Source of the DNA: Anaerolineae bacterium
GTDB lineage: Bacteria; Chloroflexota; Anaerolineae; Aggregatilineales; UBA3940
Assembly (NCBI GenBank): GCA_016928235.1
Contig: JAFGLD010000009.1
Span: 1 to 40,997, forward strand
DNA length: 40,997 bases
Reading direction: 5' to 3'
Of this stretch, positions 17,042 through 25,918 are shown in pieces. Below the pieces are notes generated by a model. That model was not told the DNA's origin. It saw nothing but the letters and a program-made list of their open reading frames with translations, and did not search any database. The translations under genes were made by a program, and so were the position numbers. How positions within the stretch are numbered: the stretch's first letter is position 1; each line of letters starts with the position of its first letter.

Positions 17042-18052
17042 CTAGCTTTGTGCGACATTGTTGGAAATGGGCATGACCTTGTCTGGATCATACCCCACCT
17101 GGATCACGGCTCGTGCAAATATGAGATAGCCTGTATGCCCAACCATCTGGTCTTCGGGGCGAACCCGGCTTGGAAGCGTCTTAAAAGAGCGCAGCAATAA
17201 CTCGCTGGCTTCAACAAAACCATAACCGGGATGTGTTACGAGTGCCTCCATCATCTCTGTCAATTGATTCACGGTTGGCACGATACAACCTAATACGCCA
17301 CCACCACGCAGCGCAGACCGCGCTTGATCGAGGAACCGATGAGGGGTTGAGACATCCAGGAAGACTGCATCTACATCAACCTCATCGAACCCGGCCGTGA
17401 TATCTCTCAGCTTGCAAGTAACACGGCCTGCCAGATTAACACGCGCAAGATTTTGTACCGCCAGTTGCTGCATATCCTCGCGAACCTCGTAGGAAAAGAC
17501 ATGCCCTGTATCACCCACCATTGTCGCTAACGCTATGCACAGCCCGCCACTGCCCATTCCGGCCTCGATGATGCTGGAACCGGGTTTGATGCCCAGCTTC
17601 ATGATAATATAACCTGCGTCTTTAGGAAAGATGATCTGGCTCTTGCGTCTGATGTAGCGAATTAACTCCTCTGTGGTTGGTGTCAACAAGAAATAGGGAA
17701 ACCCTAAGTGTGTATATACTCGTAACCCGATAGGCTGGCCAATCAGAGCGTCATGCGCAATGAAGCCGCGATGTGTTTCCAGCTTCCGCCCAGCCTCTAC
17801 AGTACGAATATAGCATCGATGATCTTTATCACTCACCAACAAAACAGTATCACCAGGTTGTACTCGACGCAAACGACATCCCCTTTTTCTTGGAATACGT
17901 GATTTTATTATACAGTGCCCGCCAGTACCATTCCAAATTGCTCGAATCGTTGTCTCGTCAATCGCTGAAGCGTATTGGGCTTGTTGATCGCTTGTTTGGA
18001 CAATAAAATAAGATGCCGAGCAAGCAAGACGGACTGTGTTATCTTCATTCAC
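17042..18052 (-). CDS. trmI: tRNA (adenine-58-N1)-methyltransferase TrmI
   Basis: This SAM-dependent methyltransferase makes m1A58 in the T-loop of tRNA. The frame of 336 codons includes the family's N-terminal beta domain (GDTVLLVSDKDHRCYI, THRGFIAHDALIGQPIG), the linker FPKDAGYIIMKLGIKPG and the SAM motif EAGMGSGGL. It also has VDAVFLDVSTPHRFL and the C-terminal VRPEDQMVGHTGYLIFARA. The first ~60 residues have no counterpart in TrmI proteins I know. A TTG at 17870-17872, with AAGGGG upstream, would give a 276-residue protein of normal length and may be the true start. It heads an operon with two PPC-repeat proteins. Confidence 0.87.
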   Translation of the reverse strand: MNEDNTVRLACSASYFIVQTSDQQAQYASAIDETTIRAIWNGTGGHCIIKSRIPRKRGCRLRRVQPGDTVLLVSDKDHRCYIRTVEAGRKLETHRGFIAHDALIGQPIGLRVYTHLGFPYFLLTPTTEELIRYIRRKSQIIFPKDAGYIIMKLGIKPGSSIIEAGMGSGGLCIALATMVGDTGHVFSYEVREDMQQLAVQNLARVNLAGRVTCKLRDITAGFDEVDVDAVFLDVSTPHRFLDQARSALRGGGVLGCIVPTVNQLTEMMEALVTHPGYGFVEASELLLRSFKTLPSRVRPEDQMVGHTGYLIFARAVIQVGYDPDKVMPISNNVAQS

Positions 18053-18054
18053 AC

Positions 18055-18083
18055 TTGCATTTTACACCGAAGTTCAATAGACT
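18055..18083 (+). promoter_or_regulatory. Putative promoter of the receiver gene
   Basis: TTGCAT (18055-18060), a 17-bp spacer and TAGACT (18078-18083) match the sigma-70 consensus at four of six bases in each box. It lies 75 bp before the receiver start. Confidence 0.4.
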
Positions 18084-18157
18084 GTAGCTTGGCAAGCGCT
18101 GGGATGCTGGTTTGAGATACAGCATCACAACATCGATAAGTAGGGGACATTCCACTG

Positions 18158-18541
18158 ATGGTCACCAGGATTATGGTTGTTGATGATGAAGTGGGTGCGC
18201 TGACACTCATTGGCATAATGCTTGAGCGGGGCGGATTCGAGGTGCTTAAGGCCGGTGATGCTTATGCTGCCCTCGATCTCCTGACCACGGAGAGCCCTGA
18301 TATGATCATCCTGGATGTCATGATGCCCGGCATGGATGGCATTGAGCTCTGCCGGCAGCTTCGGAGCACCCACCACACACAAAATACGCCTGTTCTGATC
18401 CTCTCTGCACGCGGTGATGCCGAAGCGGTACAGCAGGGGATTGCAGCAGGGGCTGATGATTATCTGTCCAAACCCATCCTGCACCACGATCTTATTTCCA
18501 AAGTTAGAGAGTTGCTCAAGATCAATGGAACAGGAGATTAG
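18158..18541 (+). CDS. Stand-alone response regulator receiver protein
   Basis: This 127-residue receiver domain has the acidic pair VVDDE (D9-D10), phospho-acceptor D53 in MIILDVMMPGMDG, the conserved Ser in LILSARGD and the Lys in YLSKPI. There is no output domain. AGGGGAC lies upstream of the ATG at a somewhat long spacing. It is the second orphan receiver in the window. No kinase is nearby, so both probably act in phosphorelays encoded elsewhere. Confidence 0.88.
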   Translation: MVTRIMVVDDEVGALTLIGIMLERGGFEVLKAGDAYAALDLLTTESPDMIILDVMMPGMDGIELCRQLRSTHHTQNTPVLILSARGDAEAVQQGIAAGADDYLSKPILHHDLISKVRELLKINGTGD

Positions 18542-19445
18542 CGTCAATTATTTGATGCTGCTTCTGCTTGTCGGACTGTTTTCTCTGACTGTTTCTGAAT
18601 TGAGAAGATACAAAAAGGCTGAGGCAGTGAGCCGGTTTGGTGCTCAGTGCCCTCAGCTTTTTCAGCCGTTCAGTGGCTCAACATTCAGGCGGAGCGGCAT
18701 GTCGTCAAGCCGCGCGGTGGGGGGCATGGGTGGTAACTTAAGGGATTGGGCATTACTGGTTGTGTCTGGTGATCAGTTTTTTGCTTGCTATGATTGGCTA
18801 ACCACATCTTGGGTAGAGACTAACAACTAATAGCTAACCGCCAACAGCTCACTATCATGCTTAAGTGACCGCCTATGGCTGCTGGGGGGCGGTCTCCCCA
18901 CCGACTGGCGCTCTCCGTCCGGCGGGTATCGTGTCGAACAGGGGTAGCTACTCGATGCGCGCCTGAGCCTTTGGGGGGCACGTCCTATCATCCTCCAGGG
19001 GTCATCCCAGTGTCTTCCTTTCATCCTCTTAGATTCACACATAGGTTTGCATTTCCCGGTGAGGTCGGTGTCCCAACCTCCCGCTGACCCTCCCCGCCGC
19101 ATCGATGCCGGAATAGCCCAGCGATGGATCACATCGCCCGGCACATTGACAATCTGCACTCCGGCGCGGGCAACTTCCTGTGCTTCGATATGTGAAACGC
19201 CGATGCCAGCCAGATCGATACCGTGCTACACCACCAACGGCGCCAACCGGATCACGCGCATCGATGCGGGCGCGAGCGGCGCGTGCGATGGCTCCGAGAC
19301 CATCCGGGAATAAAGTCTCCAGGTTAGGTTGATTTTTGGAGAACATTGTCTGCTTACTGTGTCAAACTGGGAACTGTTGATATGGGGAAGGGGCAGTCTG
19401 AGACCTACCCGACTGGCAGGGCCGAGCCTGTTTGCCGACAGCGGC
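18542..19445. other. Long non-coding region with decayed sequence
   Basis: About 900 bp contain no supportable intact gene. A copy of the ATTGAGAAGATA repeat lies at 18599-18610. The segment from about 18880 to 19330 is more GC-rich than its surroundings and contains short overlapping frames on both strands that do not persist. It looks like old coding DNA that has decayed. Confidence 0.5.
19097..19330 (-). pseudogene. Possible degraded dehydrogenase-like gene fragment
   Basis: On the minus strand two adjacent frames, separated by a stop, encode ASMRVIRLAPLVV and then HGIDLAGIGVSHIEAQ...AGVQIVNVPGD. The pattern GIGVxxIxxxxxxxxGVxIVNVPG resembles the segment before the NAD-binding fold of D-2-hydroxyacid dehydrogenases. 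The frame then breaks down. The match is short and found by eye only, so it may be chance. Confidence 0.25.
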
Positions 19446-19474
19446 TTGACAATCATTCAAAACGTCGGGATAAT
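19446..19474 (+). promoter_or_regulatory. Sigma-70 promoter of the lytic transglycosylase gene
   Basis: TTGACA (19446-19451), a 17-bp spacer and GATAAT (19469-19474) form a near-perfect promoter. Transcription would start at about 19481, at or next to the first ATG, giving a leaderless message. Confidence 0.72.
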
Positions 19475-19481
19475 CCGCCCT

Positions 19482-21908
19482 ATGATGGTTAACCGACGCT
19501 TGTTGTCACTATTGATAGGTTTCTCTGGTCTCAGCGCAGTGCTTGGCGCGTGCAACGTTCCGGCTGTTAATTTGCCGGTACCGGTGTTTGGTACTCCTGC
19601 GCCTACCTTACCGCCGACACTTACACCTAGCCCAACGTTACCCCCTACGCCAACCCCGATGCCTATTGAGGTTGCTCACCAGGGTGAGCGCAATCTGCGT
19701 AATGGCGACTGGGACACCGCAGCTCAAGAATTCCAGATGGTACTGGCTGATCCGGGAGCGTCTACCGACCTTATTGTCATGGCTCGAATCGGATTGGCTC
19801 ATGCGTCGTTGCGGCGTGGTGATTTTGCTGCCGCCAAGACCGCGCTTGATGATTTCCTGACCCAGTATCCCGATCATCCTAAAGCTGCTCAGGTATATTT
19901 TTTGCGTGGTGATGCCAGGATGGGGCTCGGTGATTGGCCTGGAGCGATCTCTGACTTTGAGGCTTATAAGAGCTTGCGGCCGGGTTTGCTGGATTCCTAT
20001 GTCTATGAGCGAATTGCCGATTCACAGCTGGCGTCCAACCAACCGGATGCGGCTTTGCAATCCTACAATCAGGCTCTCTCAGCTGGGCGTTACCTGGTCG
20101 GCGAGTTGCTGCTGAGGGAGAAAGTTGCCTCGATTGGCCGCTCACTGGGAAAAGTCGATGTTGCCACTGCGCACTATCAGGCCATCCTTGAAAAAGCACA
20201 GAATGCGCCCTACCGTGCTTCTATCGAGCTCATGATAGGGCAAACGTGGTTTGAAGCGGGACGGTACGATGAGGCTTACGAGCAATTCGATCATGTCTTC
20301 ATGACCTATCCCAGTACCAATGAAGCACTACAGTCCCTTCGCGCTCTCATCGATGCCGGTTACGATGTTGATCAGTACAATCGTGGTTTGGTGAATTATT
20401 ATCAGAAGCAATACGACATTGCTATCGAGGCTTTTCAAAATTATTGGGGTGCTGAGAGGCCATCTGATTACACACCTGAATCATATCTCTTCGTCGCGCG
20501 CTCTTATCGTGCTCTGGGCAATAATGCGGCGGCACTCACTCAGCTCCAGGTCCTTAAAAACCAGTTCAAGCCGGCTGAAACAGACATCTGGGGGGAAGGG
20601 TGGCTCGAAGAGGCCAGCATCTATGCCGATCAGGCCAATATGGTTGCCGCATACGATACATATGAGCAGTTTGTTGCCGACCACCAAACACTGTCACAGG
20701 CACCGGAAGCCCTCTATCGGGCAGCCCGGTTGGCCGAGGCAAACAATGATACTCAGAAAGCGGCTGTCTACTATCAACGATTGGCGGCGGAATATCCTGC
20801 TGATGAGCGCGCCGCAGCCGGATTGTTCGGCATTGCTATGGAATCCTATCGACGCAATGATCTGAGCACGGCCGAGGCGCTCTTTCGTAATACAGTGCAA
20901 CTTCCTGCCAATGCCCGTCCGGCGGCGGACTACTTCTGGCTGGGCAAGACGCTCAGTGCTACCGGTCACATTGAGGATGCTACCACTGCTTTCAATTCGG
21001 CGATGTCCAACGAGCCGTCTGGTTATTACGGGTTGCGGGCAGCTGATCTGCAAACAGGCCAACTGCCCTTGGCACCTCCAGTCCATGTTACGTTTCCTGC
21101 CGATATCGATGAGGGACGTGTCGAGGCTGAGCAGTGGCTGATCACCAGATTTGGCCTTACTGCCACGTTGCCCCTGGCCGAGACGCTACGCCCTGACCTT
21201 GCCGGCGATATCCGGATAGTTCGTGGACAAGAGCTGTGGGATCTGGGATTGATTCTTGAGGCCAAAGAAGACTTCGAGAGTGTGCGGAGAGGCTTTCAGG
21301 ATGATCCGCTGGCCTTGTATCAGCTTGCCATTTACTTCCGTGAGATTGGCCTGTACCGGTCCTCTGTTTTGGCGGCGGGTCGATTGTTCACGTTGTCAGA
21401 TACAACTCCATTGACTGGACCATCATTTTTGGCCCGGCTGCGCTATCCTACCTATTTCTCCGATCTGATACTGGCCAGATCGGAACAATACAATCTTGAT
21501 CCATTGATGGTATTCTCACTGATCTGGCAAGAGAGCACCTTTGAAGGATTTGCTACTTCATCTGCATCGGCTCAAGGTCTGATGCAAATCTGGCCTCCCA
21601 CAGGGGAAGATATCGCAGAAAATCTGGCCTGGCCCAACTATCGCCCCAGCGATTTGCAGCGTCCTTACGTCAGTGTGGCCTTTGGAACATGGTTGTTGCG
21701 CGACGAACTTGATCGCTTTGACGAGGACATCTATACTACACTGGCAGCCTATAATGCAGGAACTGGCCGGGCGGCGGAATGGCAGACGGCATCCGCCGGT
21801 GATCCTGACCTCTATGTTGAGGTGATCACACTCGCTGAACCACAAGCTTACATCCGGCGTATTTACGAGCACTATGCCGCATATCGCGCGCTCTATGGCT
21901 CGTCATAA
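19482..21908 (+). CDS. TPR-repeat lytic transglycosylase lipoprotein (SLT domain)
   Basis: This 808-residue envelope enzyme would cleave peptidoglycan glycan strands non-hydrolytically. Its N-terminus is a lipoprotein signal (RRLLSLLIGF..., lipobox VLGAC, C24), followed by a Thr/Pro linker. About ten TPR-like helical repeats follow to roughly residue 640, resembling the Slt70 superhelix. The C-terminal SLT domain has the catalytic Glu (IWQESTF, about residue 684), SAQGLMQIWP and LAAYNAGTG. The frame is open from 19329, but the tandem ATGs at 19482/19485 begin a normal lipoprotein signal and fall exactly at the predicted transcription start. No Shine-Dalgarno is visible. I infer a role in cell-wall turnover. 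Confidence 0.88.
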   Translation: MMVNRRLLSLLIGFSGLSAVLGACNVPAVNLPVPVFGTPAPTLPPTLTPSPTLPPTPTPMPIEVAHQGERNLRNGDWDTAAQEFQMVLADPGASTDLIVMARIGLAHASLRRGDFAAAKTALDDFLTQYPDHPKAAQVYFLRGDARMGLGDWPGAISDFEAYKSLRPGLLDSYVYERIADSQLASNQPDAALQSYNQALSAGRYLVGELLLREKVASIGRSLGKVDVATAHYQAILEKAQNAPYRASIELMIGQTWFEAGRYDEAYEQFDHVFMTYPSTNEALQSLRALIDAGYDVDQYNRGLVNYYQKQYDIAIEAFQNYWGAERPSDYTPESYLFVARSYRALGNNAAALTQLQVLKNQFKPAETDIWGEGWLEEASIYADQANMVAAYDTYEQFVADHQTLSQAPEALYRAARLAEANNDTQKAAVYYQRLAAEYPADERAAAGLFGIAMESYRRNDLSTAEALFRNTVQLPANARPAADYFWLGKTLSATGHIEDATTAFNSAMSNEPSGYYGLRAADLQTGQLPLAPPVHVTFPADIDEGRVEAEQWLITRFGLTATLPLAETLRPDLAGDIRIVRGQELWDLGLILEAKEDFESVRRGFQDDPLALYQLAIYFREIGLYRSSVLAAGRLFTLSDTTPLTGPSFLARLRYPTYFSDLILARSEQYNLDPLMVFSLIWQESTFEGFATSSASAQGLMQIWPPTGEDIAENLAWPNYRPSDLQRPYVSVAFGTWLLRDELDRFDEDIYTTLAAYNAGTGRAAEWQTASAGDPDLYVEVITLAEPQAYIRRIYEHYAAYRALYGSS

Positions 21909-21920
21909 AAGACTCTAGTA

Positions 21921-22109
21921 CAGTTGGGCAGAAATAGCCCGGCAGTTAAAGAAGCCCTTCATACCCAACTGTTTAAGTGTTTCGCATGTGGCCATAACCG
22001 ACGGCTTACTTATGCCGCGAAACACTTGGGTGATTGGGGATGGAGGCTTCGACGCATGTAAGCCGTCGGCCTACGATTGTATATTCCGGGGCTATGTGTG
22101 CCCAACTGC
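21921..22109. other. Structured intergenic element with nested and interleaved inverted repeats
   Basis: An outer stem pairs CAGTTGGGCA (21921-21930) with TGCCCAACTG (22100-22109). After a 4/4 internal loop it continues as TAGCCCGG (21935-21942) with CCGGGGCTA (22087-22095, one bulge). Inside are two perfect inverted repeats that interleave: AAGTGTTTCGC (21975-21985) with GCGAAACACTT (22017-22027), and CCGACGGCTTAC (21998-22009) with GTAAGCCGTCGG (22058-22069). The A-B-A'-B' order permits a pseudoknot or two alternative folds. It lies between two plus-strand genes and has no reading frame. It could be a structured RNA or a small mobile element. Confidence 0.55.
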
Positions 22110-22191
22110 ACAGTCAGTTCCAAATTGAGTTGAGTTCGCCCGGTAACCGCGGCGATAATGCAGAAAGTATAAGCAACGAGAGGCAGACTCA

Positions 22192-23070
22192 ATGGCACGC
22201 CGTTTTGTGGAAAATACACTGCATACAGGGCAAGTCGCTTACCTTCACGCACGGGGCTTACTTGAGCTTGATTTCCCGGTGCTGGTTCGGCCTACTGAAC
22301 AACGATATAGCTACGTAGTAGCTCAGTATCCTGTTCTGGATGATGCCGGGTTATACCATCGTGTCTGGCATCCCACGGAATCGATGCAGATGGTGGCCGC
22401 CCAAGCCTTTCGGAATTGGTATGTTGGCTATCCACAGCAGATCGAGGATGACAATATTATCTGGGAGGCTGCTCGTCGCGTGCATCGGCTGGCAAGCGCG
22501 GCTCAACCGGATGCTTTGGCGCAGGCAAAGCCCTACTTCAAGCGTATTGCAACCTATTTGAGTGAACAAAGTGGGGAGAATGTCTCGACCGTGACACTGG
22601 CGGTTATGGCCGAAGTCTATCGGTGGCTGGGCTCGCTGGTATTTCCCCATCCGATGACTGCCAGTTTCTGTTCTGCTACTCTTTTACTGATGCTGGGTGT
22701 TCCCCGTGAGCGGGTAGCAGTATTTGGTATGTACTACCAGGATCCAACCATCTATTACCAGTCTGATAGCGACTGGCACGCCGGATTCCTCAGCGGAACA
22801 CCTTACTATACCATTATGGGATTGTTTGTCGCTGGTCGTTGGGTTCCCATTGATTTCACCCTGTTGGCCGACGGCCCACACTGGCGCCTGCAAGATAAGC
22901 CACATCCTCATTTGCGCCATGCCAAACTAGGCCGACATCCTACCGACGGAGCCTCGTTGGTCGTAGATTTTGCCCACCCATACACGATGTTGTTTGCGCC
23001 GCCGGGGCCGATCTCTCGGGCTGACTCGCCTTTGCTGGCACGCATTCCGTTGCTTCGACTGTTTGGGTGA
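22192..23070 (+). CDS. Uncharacterised protein with possible degenerate transglutaminase-like core
   Basis: This 292-residue protein has no signal peptide and no family I recognise with certainty. Residues 158-222 contain C160 at the start of a hydrophobic helix (SFCSATLLLMLGVPRERV), H196 in SDWHAG, and GRWVPIDFTL with D221. This layout recalls the Cys-His-Asp core of transglutaminase-like proteins, whose Asp lies in a WxPxD motif, but the usual His position is replaced. A two-helix region (about 85-125) precedes it. GAGAGG is upstream of the ATG. The gene ends 5 bp from the stop of the convergent GH57 gene, with no room for a terminator. Confidence 0.7.
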   Translation: MARRFVENTLHTGQVAYLHARGLLELDFPVLVRPTEQRYSYVVAQYPVLDDAGLYHRVWHPTESMQMVAAQAFRNWYVGYPQQIEDDNIIWEAARRVHRLASAAQPDALAQAKPYFKRIATYLSEQSGENVSTVTLAVMAEVYRWLGSLVFPHPMTASFCSATLLLMLGVPRERVAVFGMYYQDPTIYYQSDSDWHAGFLSGTPYYTIMGLFVAGRWVPIDFTLLADGPHWRLQDKPHPHLRHAKLGRHPTDGASLVVDFAHPYTMLFAPPGPISRADSPLLARIPLLRLFG

Positions 23071-23075
23071 TGGCG

Positions 23076-24497
23076 TTATGGGCACTCGCAGTCATCATCC
23101 TCGGCCAGTACATTGTACAGATCATCGAATACCTGATCACCACGAATGGGCTCCCCTGTGTCTTCTTCTTGCCCGACTGCCAGGCTCAGATCGCGCCGAT
23201 AATCAGAGGCCAGGTCTATATTTGTAGCTTCGCGGACAAGCTTGATCGCGTAGGCTGCGTTGGCGATGCCATAGCGTGTAGTATGTGAATCCAGTAAGGG
23301 GAAGAAATAGGTGCAGCTTGCATACATGCGCTGCCGGTAGTATTGAGCCTCTACCAGTTTTAACAATCGCTCTGCCTGTTCACCGCTGACATCGACCTCT
23401 GCTTCTTGAAGGAAACGCTCGCGCGGGGTGCTCCCAAGCACAACCTTGATGTAGGCGTTGCGCAGTGCAATTGGATCGATGCCGTTGACCTTGGTCATCT
23501 CTTGCCGATAAAGGCTATCGATCTCGATACGTAGGCTGTCCATCGCGCGGCGTACCGCTCCTTTCCAGAACGAATCGCCAGGTGTACAACCACACCCTGT
23601 GGCCCAACGACCCAGACCATGCCCGCAGCTCCAGGCCGTGTTTTCCCGCACTGTCACCTCATCCTGTGGCTCGACCATCCGCGCGTAACGACCAAGTGTG
23701 ACAACTTCGTAGCCGGCAGCGAAGGCTTCGTAGGTTAACAACCAGTGCAGGAACTGTTCCTCACCCAGCCAATGATGGCCGAATGTTTCGCCATCGGTGG
23801 CGAGCAATGTCAACCGCCCGGCATCTCGCTTGCGCGGGATCAAAACCTCGTGCGCCCAGCGCCCGGCTCCTCCAAAATATCCCAGACGAAAGGCCATGTC
23901 GTTCGAAATCTGCTCGTCACGAACAAATACCTTGATGGCTTTCCCTTCCGGTAAACGTACCCGGTATGGTCCTGCGCCCGGCGGTTTGCCCTCTACCTGA
24001 CTTTCAGTCAAGACCACCCATTCGATCCCTTGCTCGACGAGGGCTTCCAGGGTCTCGATATCGACGGCCATCTCAGGTAGCCACATACCAGTGGACTGCC
24101 GGCCAAACCGGTAAGCAAAAGCAGTTTTGCCCCACATGATCTGTGTGGCTTTGTCCTCACGCCGATCGAGTGGAAGGATGGTGTGATGCATAGGCTGGGC
24201 AACAGCATTCCCGGCTTGATGCCGGGTGACATTCAAGGCGTCGGCCTGAAGGATGAGCTGGTAGGTGGTGGCGTTGTTTTCTGCCAACCAACTCATCAAG
24301 GTTTCACCAATGTTGAACGATATCTCTTCGAAGTTACCTATTTTTGCATTGGGCTCATAACACTCAGTCGTGATGCGCTCATTCCAGTTCGTCGCGGGAG
24401 CGGCATCCGGCTCGATGAGTGGCTCTTTACTGAAGGGGTTTCCTCGTGGCGGTTGATAATAATGGCAATGGATACACAGATACTGCATATTCGGCAT
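23076..24497 (-). CDS. GH57-like glycoside hydrolase with DUF3536 region
   Basis: This 473-residue protein has GH57 motifs: HCHYYQ near residue 10, the nucleophile-type WLPEMAV, and TDGETFGHHW with the acid/base Asp. The later NTAWSCGHGLGRWATGCGC segment is typical of DUF3536 proteins. It would act on alpha-glucans in the cytoplasm; the exact specificity (amylase, debranching or transfer) cannot be read from the sequence. GGAAGGGTAGGA precedes the ATG. It is the last gene of the glycogen cluster, 75 bp after glgC. Confidence 0.85.
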   Translation of the reverse strand: MPNMQYLCIHCHYYQPPRGNPFSKEPLIEPDAAPATNWNERITTECYEPNAKIGNFEEISFNIGETLMSWLAENNATTYQLILQADALNVTRHQAGNAVAQPMHHTILPLDRREDKATQIMWGKTAFAYRFGRQSTGMWLPEMAVDIETLEALVEQGIEWVVLTESQVEGKPPGAGPYRVRLPEGKAIKVFVRDEQISNDMAFRLGYFGGAGRWAHEVLIPRKRDAGRLTLLATDGETFGHHWLGEEQFLHWLLTYEAFAAGYEVVTLGRYARMVEPQDEVTVRENTAWSCGHGLGRWATGCGCTPGDSFWKGAVRRAMDSLRIEIDSLYRQEMTKVNGIDPIALRNAYIKVVLGSTPRERFLQEAEVDVSGEQAERLLKLVEAQYYRQRMYASCTYFFPLLDSHTTRYGIANAAYAIKLVREATNIDLASDYRRDLSLAVGQEEDTGEPIRGDQVFDDLYNVLAEDDDCECP

Positions 24498-24572
24498 TGT
24501 TCCTACCCTTCCCCTGTTGCTTTAAGGCCCCACTTACCCGATGTACCATGATTGGTGGCAAATGGTGCTTTG

Positions 24573-25829
24573 CTAGTCTGTCCGTATGGCAGATGGTACG
24601 TCTGCATTGTCCGGAATCTTCATCTGCTTGAAGTCCTCGTTATACAAATCCGATCCGATCTGTGCTCCTCGGCCTACAACGATGCCTGTTGGCAGACGTG
24701 TGTTTTTGCCTATGACAACAATTCCAAGGTCTTCGGTATTTTCGGTAACTCGACCCACTTTCGAGTTGTGACCAATAACGCAGTTTTTGTCGATGATTGC
24801 TCGCTCAACCTTCGCGCCGGCCTCGATGTATGTGTCGGTTAGAATAATCGACTCGCGGACTACCGCATCAGGCCCTATATAGACGCCTGGTGATAGTACT
24901 GACCGTTCGACGAGGGCGCCGCTGGCGATGATCGATCCGTCCGTGATCAGGCTGTCGCGGATTACGGCGCCGGCCTCGATGTGAACAGGAGGTCGCTCCT
25001 CACTGCGGGTATGGATGACCCATGATCGATCCGTCAGATCCAGGGCAGGGGGATGCGCTACCAGGTCCATATGAGTCTCCCAATAGGCATCGATTGTCCC
25101 AACGTCTACCCAGTATCCCGAGAATTTGAAGGCATAGACGCGCATCTTGTCATCAATCATACGGGGAATCAAGTCTTTGCCGAAATCGTGTGAAGAAGCT
25201 GCTCTGGCAGCGTCCTCACGTAGCAAGCGGTCCAGTACCTCCTGGCGAAACAGGTATACCCCCATCGATGCCAGTGTGCTCCGTGGCTTGGCCGGTTTCT
25301 CGGCAAATCCCGTTACCCGGTAGCCGTCGACTTCTACAATACCATAGCGAGGTGCTTCCTCGACAGGCACATGGATGGTACAGACTGTCGCGTCGGCTTT
25401 ATGCTCCTGATGAAAAGTAATCAGGTGATCGTAATTCATCTCGTAGACATGGTCACCGGATAGGATCAGGGTCAGATCAGGGTTGCGATCTTGGATAAAG
25501 CTAAGGTTTCGGTAAACCGCATCGGCAGTTCCTGCATACCAGTCTGCCCCGCTGCGCCCAAGGAACGGCTGGAGAATCATCACTCCCCCACTGAAGCTGC
25601 GGTCGAAATCCCAGGGGCGTCCAATGCCAATGTGCTGGTTGAGAGAATGAGGACGGTATTGGGTCAGAACCAGCACATCGAAGATGTTGGAATTGGCACA
25701 ATTAGATAACGTAAAGTCGATGATACGATATTTACCCGCAAATGGCACAGCCGGTTTCGTGCGTTTACGGGTCAGTACTTTCAGACGTGTTCCCTCACCG
25801 CCAGCCATGATCACAGCAACTACTTTCAT
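24573..25829 (-). CDS. glgC: Glucose-1-phosphate adenylyltransferase
   Basis: This 418-residue enzyme makes ADP-glucose from glucose-1-phosphate and ATP, the committed step of bacterial glycogen synthesis. It has the nucleotidyltransferase signature [22 protein letters not shown] at the N-terminus (split at the conserved GGxGTRL), [16 protein letters not shown] and a C-terminal left-handed beta-helix of hexapeptide repeats ([26 protein letters not shown]). It has normal family length. GAGGA lies 6 nt before the ATG. It follows glgA by 89 bp, probably in the same transcript. Confidence 0.95.
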   Translation of the reverse strand: MKVVAVIMAGGEGTRLKVLTRKRTKPAVPFAGKYRIIDFTLSNCANSNIFDVLVLTQYRPHSLNQHIGIGRPWDFDRSFSGGVMILQPFLGRSGADWYAGTADAVYRNLSFIQDRNPDLTLILSGDHVYEMNYDHLITFHQEHKADATVCTIHVPVEEAPRYGIVEVDGYRVTGFAEKPAKPRSTLASMGVYLFRQEVLDRLLREDAARAASSHDFGKDLIPRMIDDKMRVYAFKFSGYWVDVGTIDAYWETHMDLVAHPPALDLTDRSWVIHTRSEERPPVHIEAGAVIRDSLITDGSIIASGALVERSVLSPGVYIGPDAVVRESIILTDTYIEAGAKVERAIIDKNCVIGHNSKVGRVTENTEDLGIVVIGKNTRLPTGIVVGRGAQIGSDLYNEDFKQMKIPDNADVPSAIRTD

Positions 25830-25918
25830 CGATCGTCCTCACTCTTCCTGCTAGTAAAATTTTTGCCGATATCAGCCCCACCACCTGGAAAATCCGGGGG
25901 GGCTATCATTGTCGGATA

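Noticed and set aside
19035..19346. 103-codon minus-strand frame in the GC-rich region
   Set aside because: High GC opens frames on both strands; the only faint similarity is in a different frame, so I list a tentative remnant rather than a gene.
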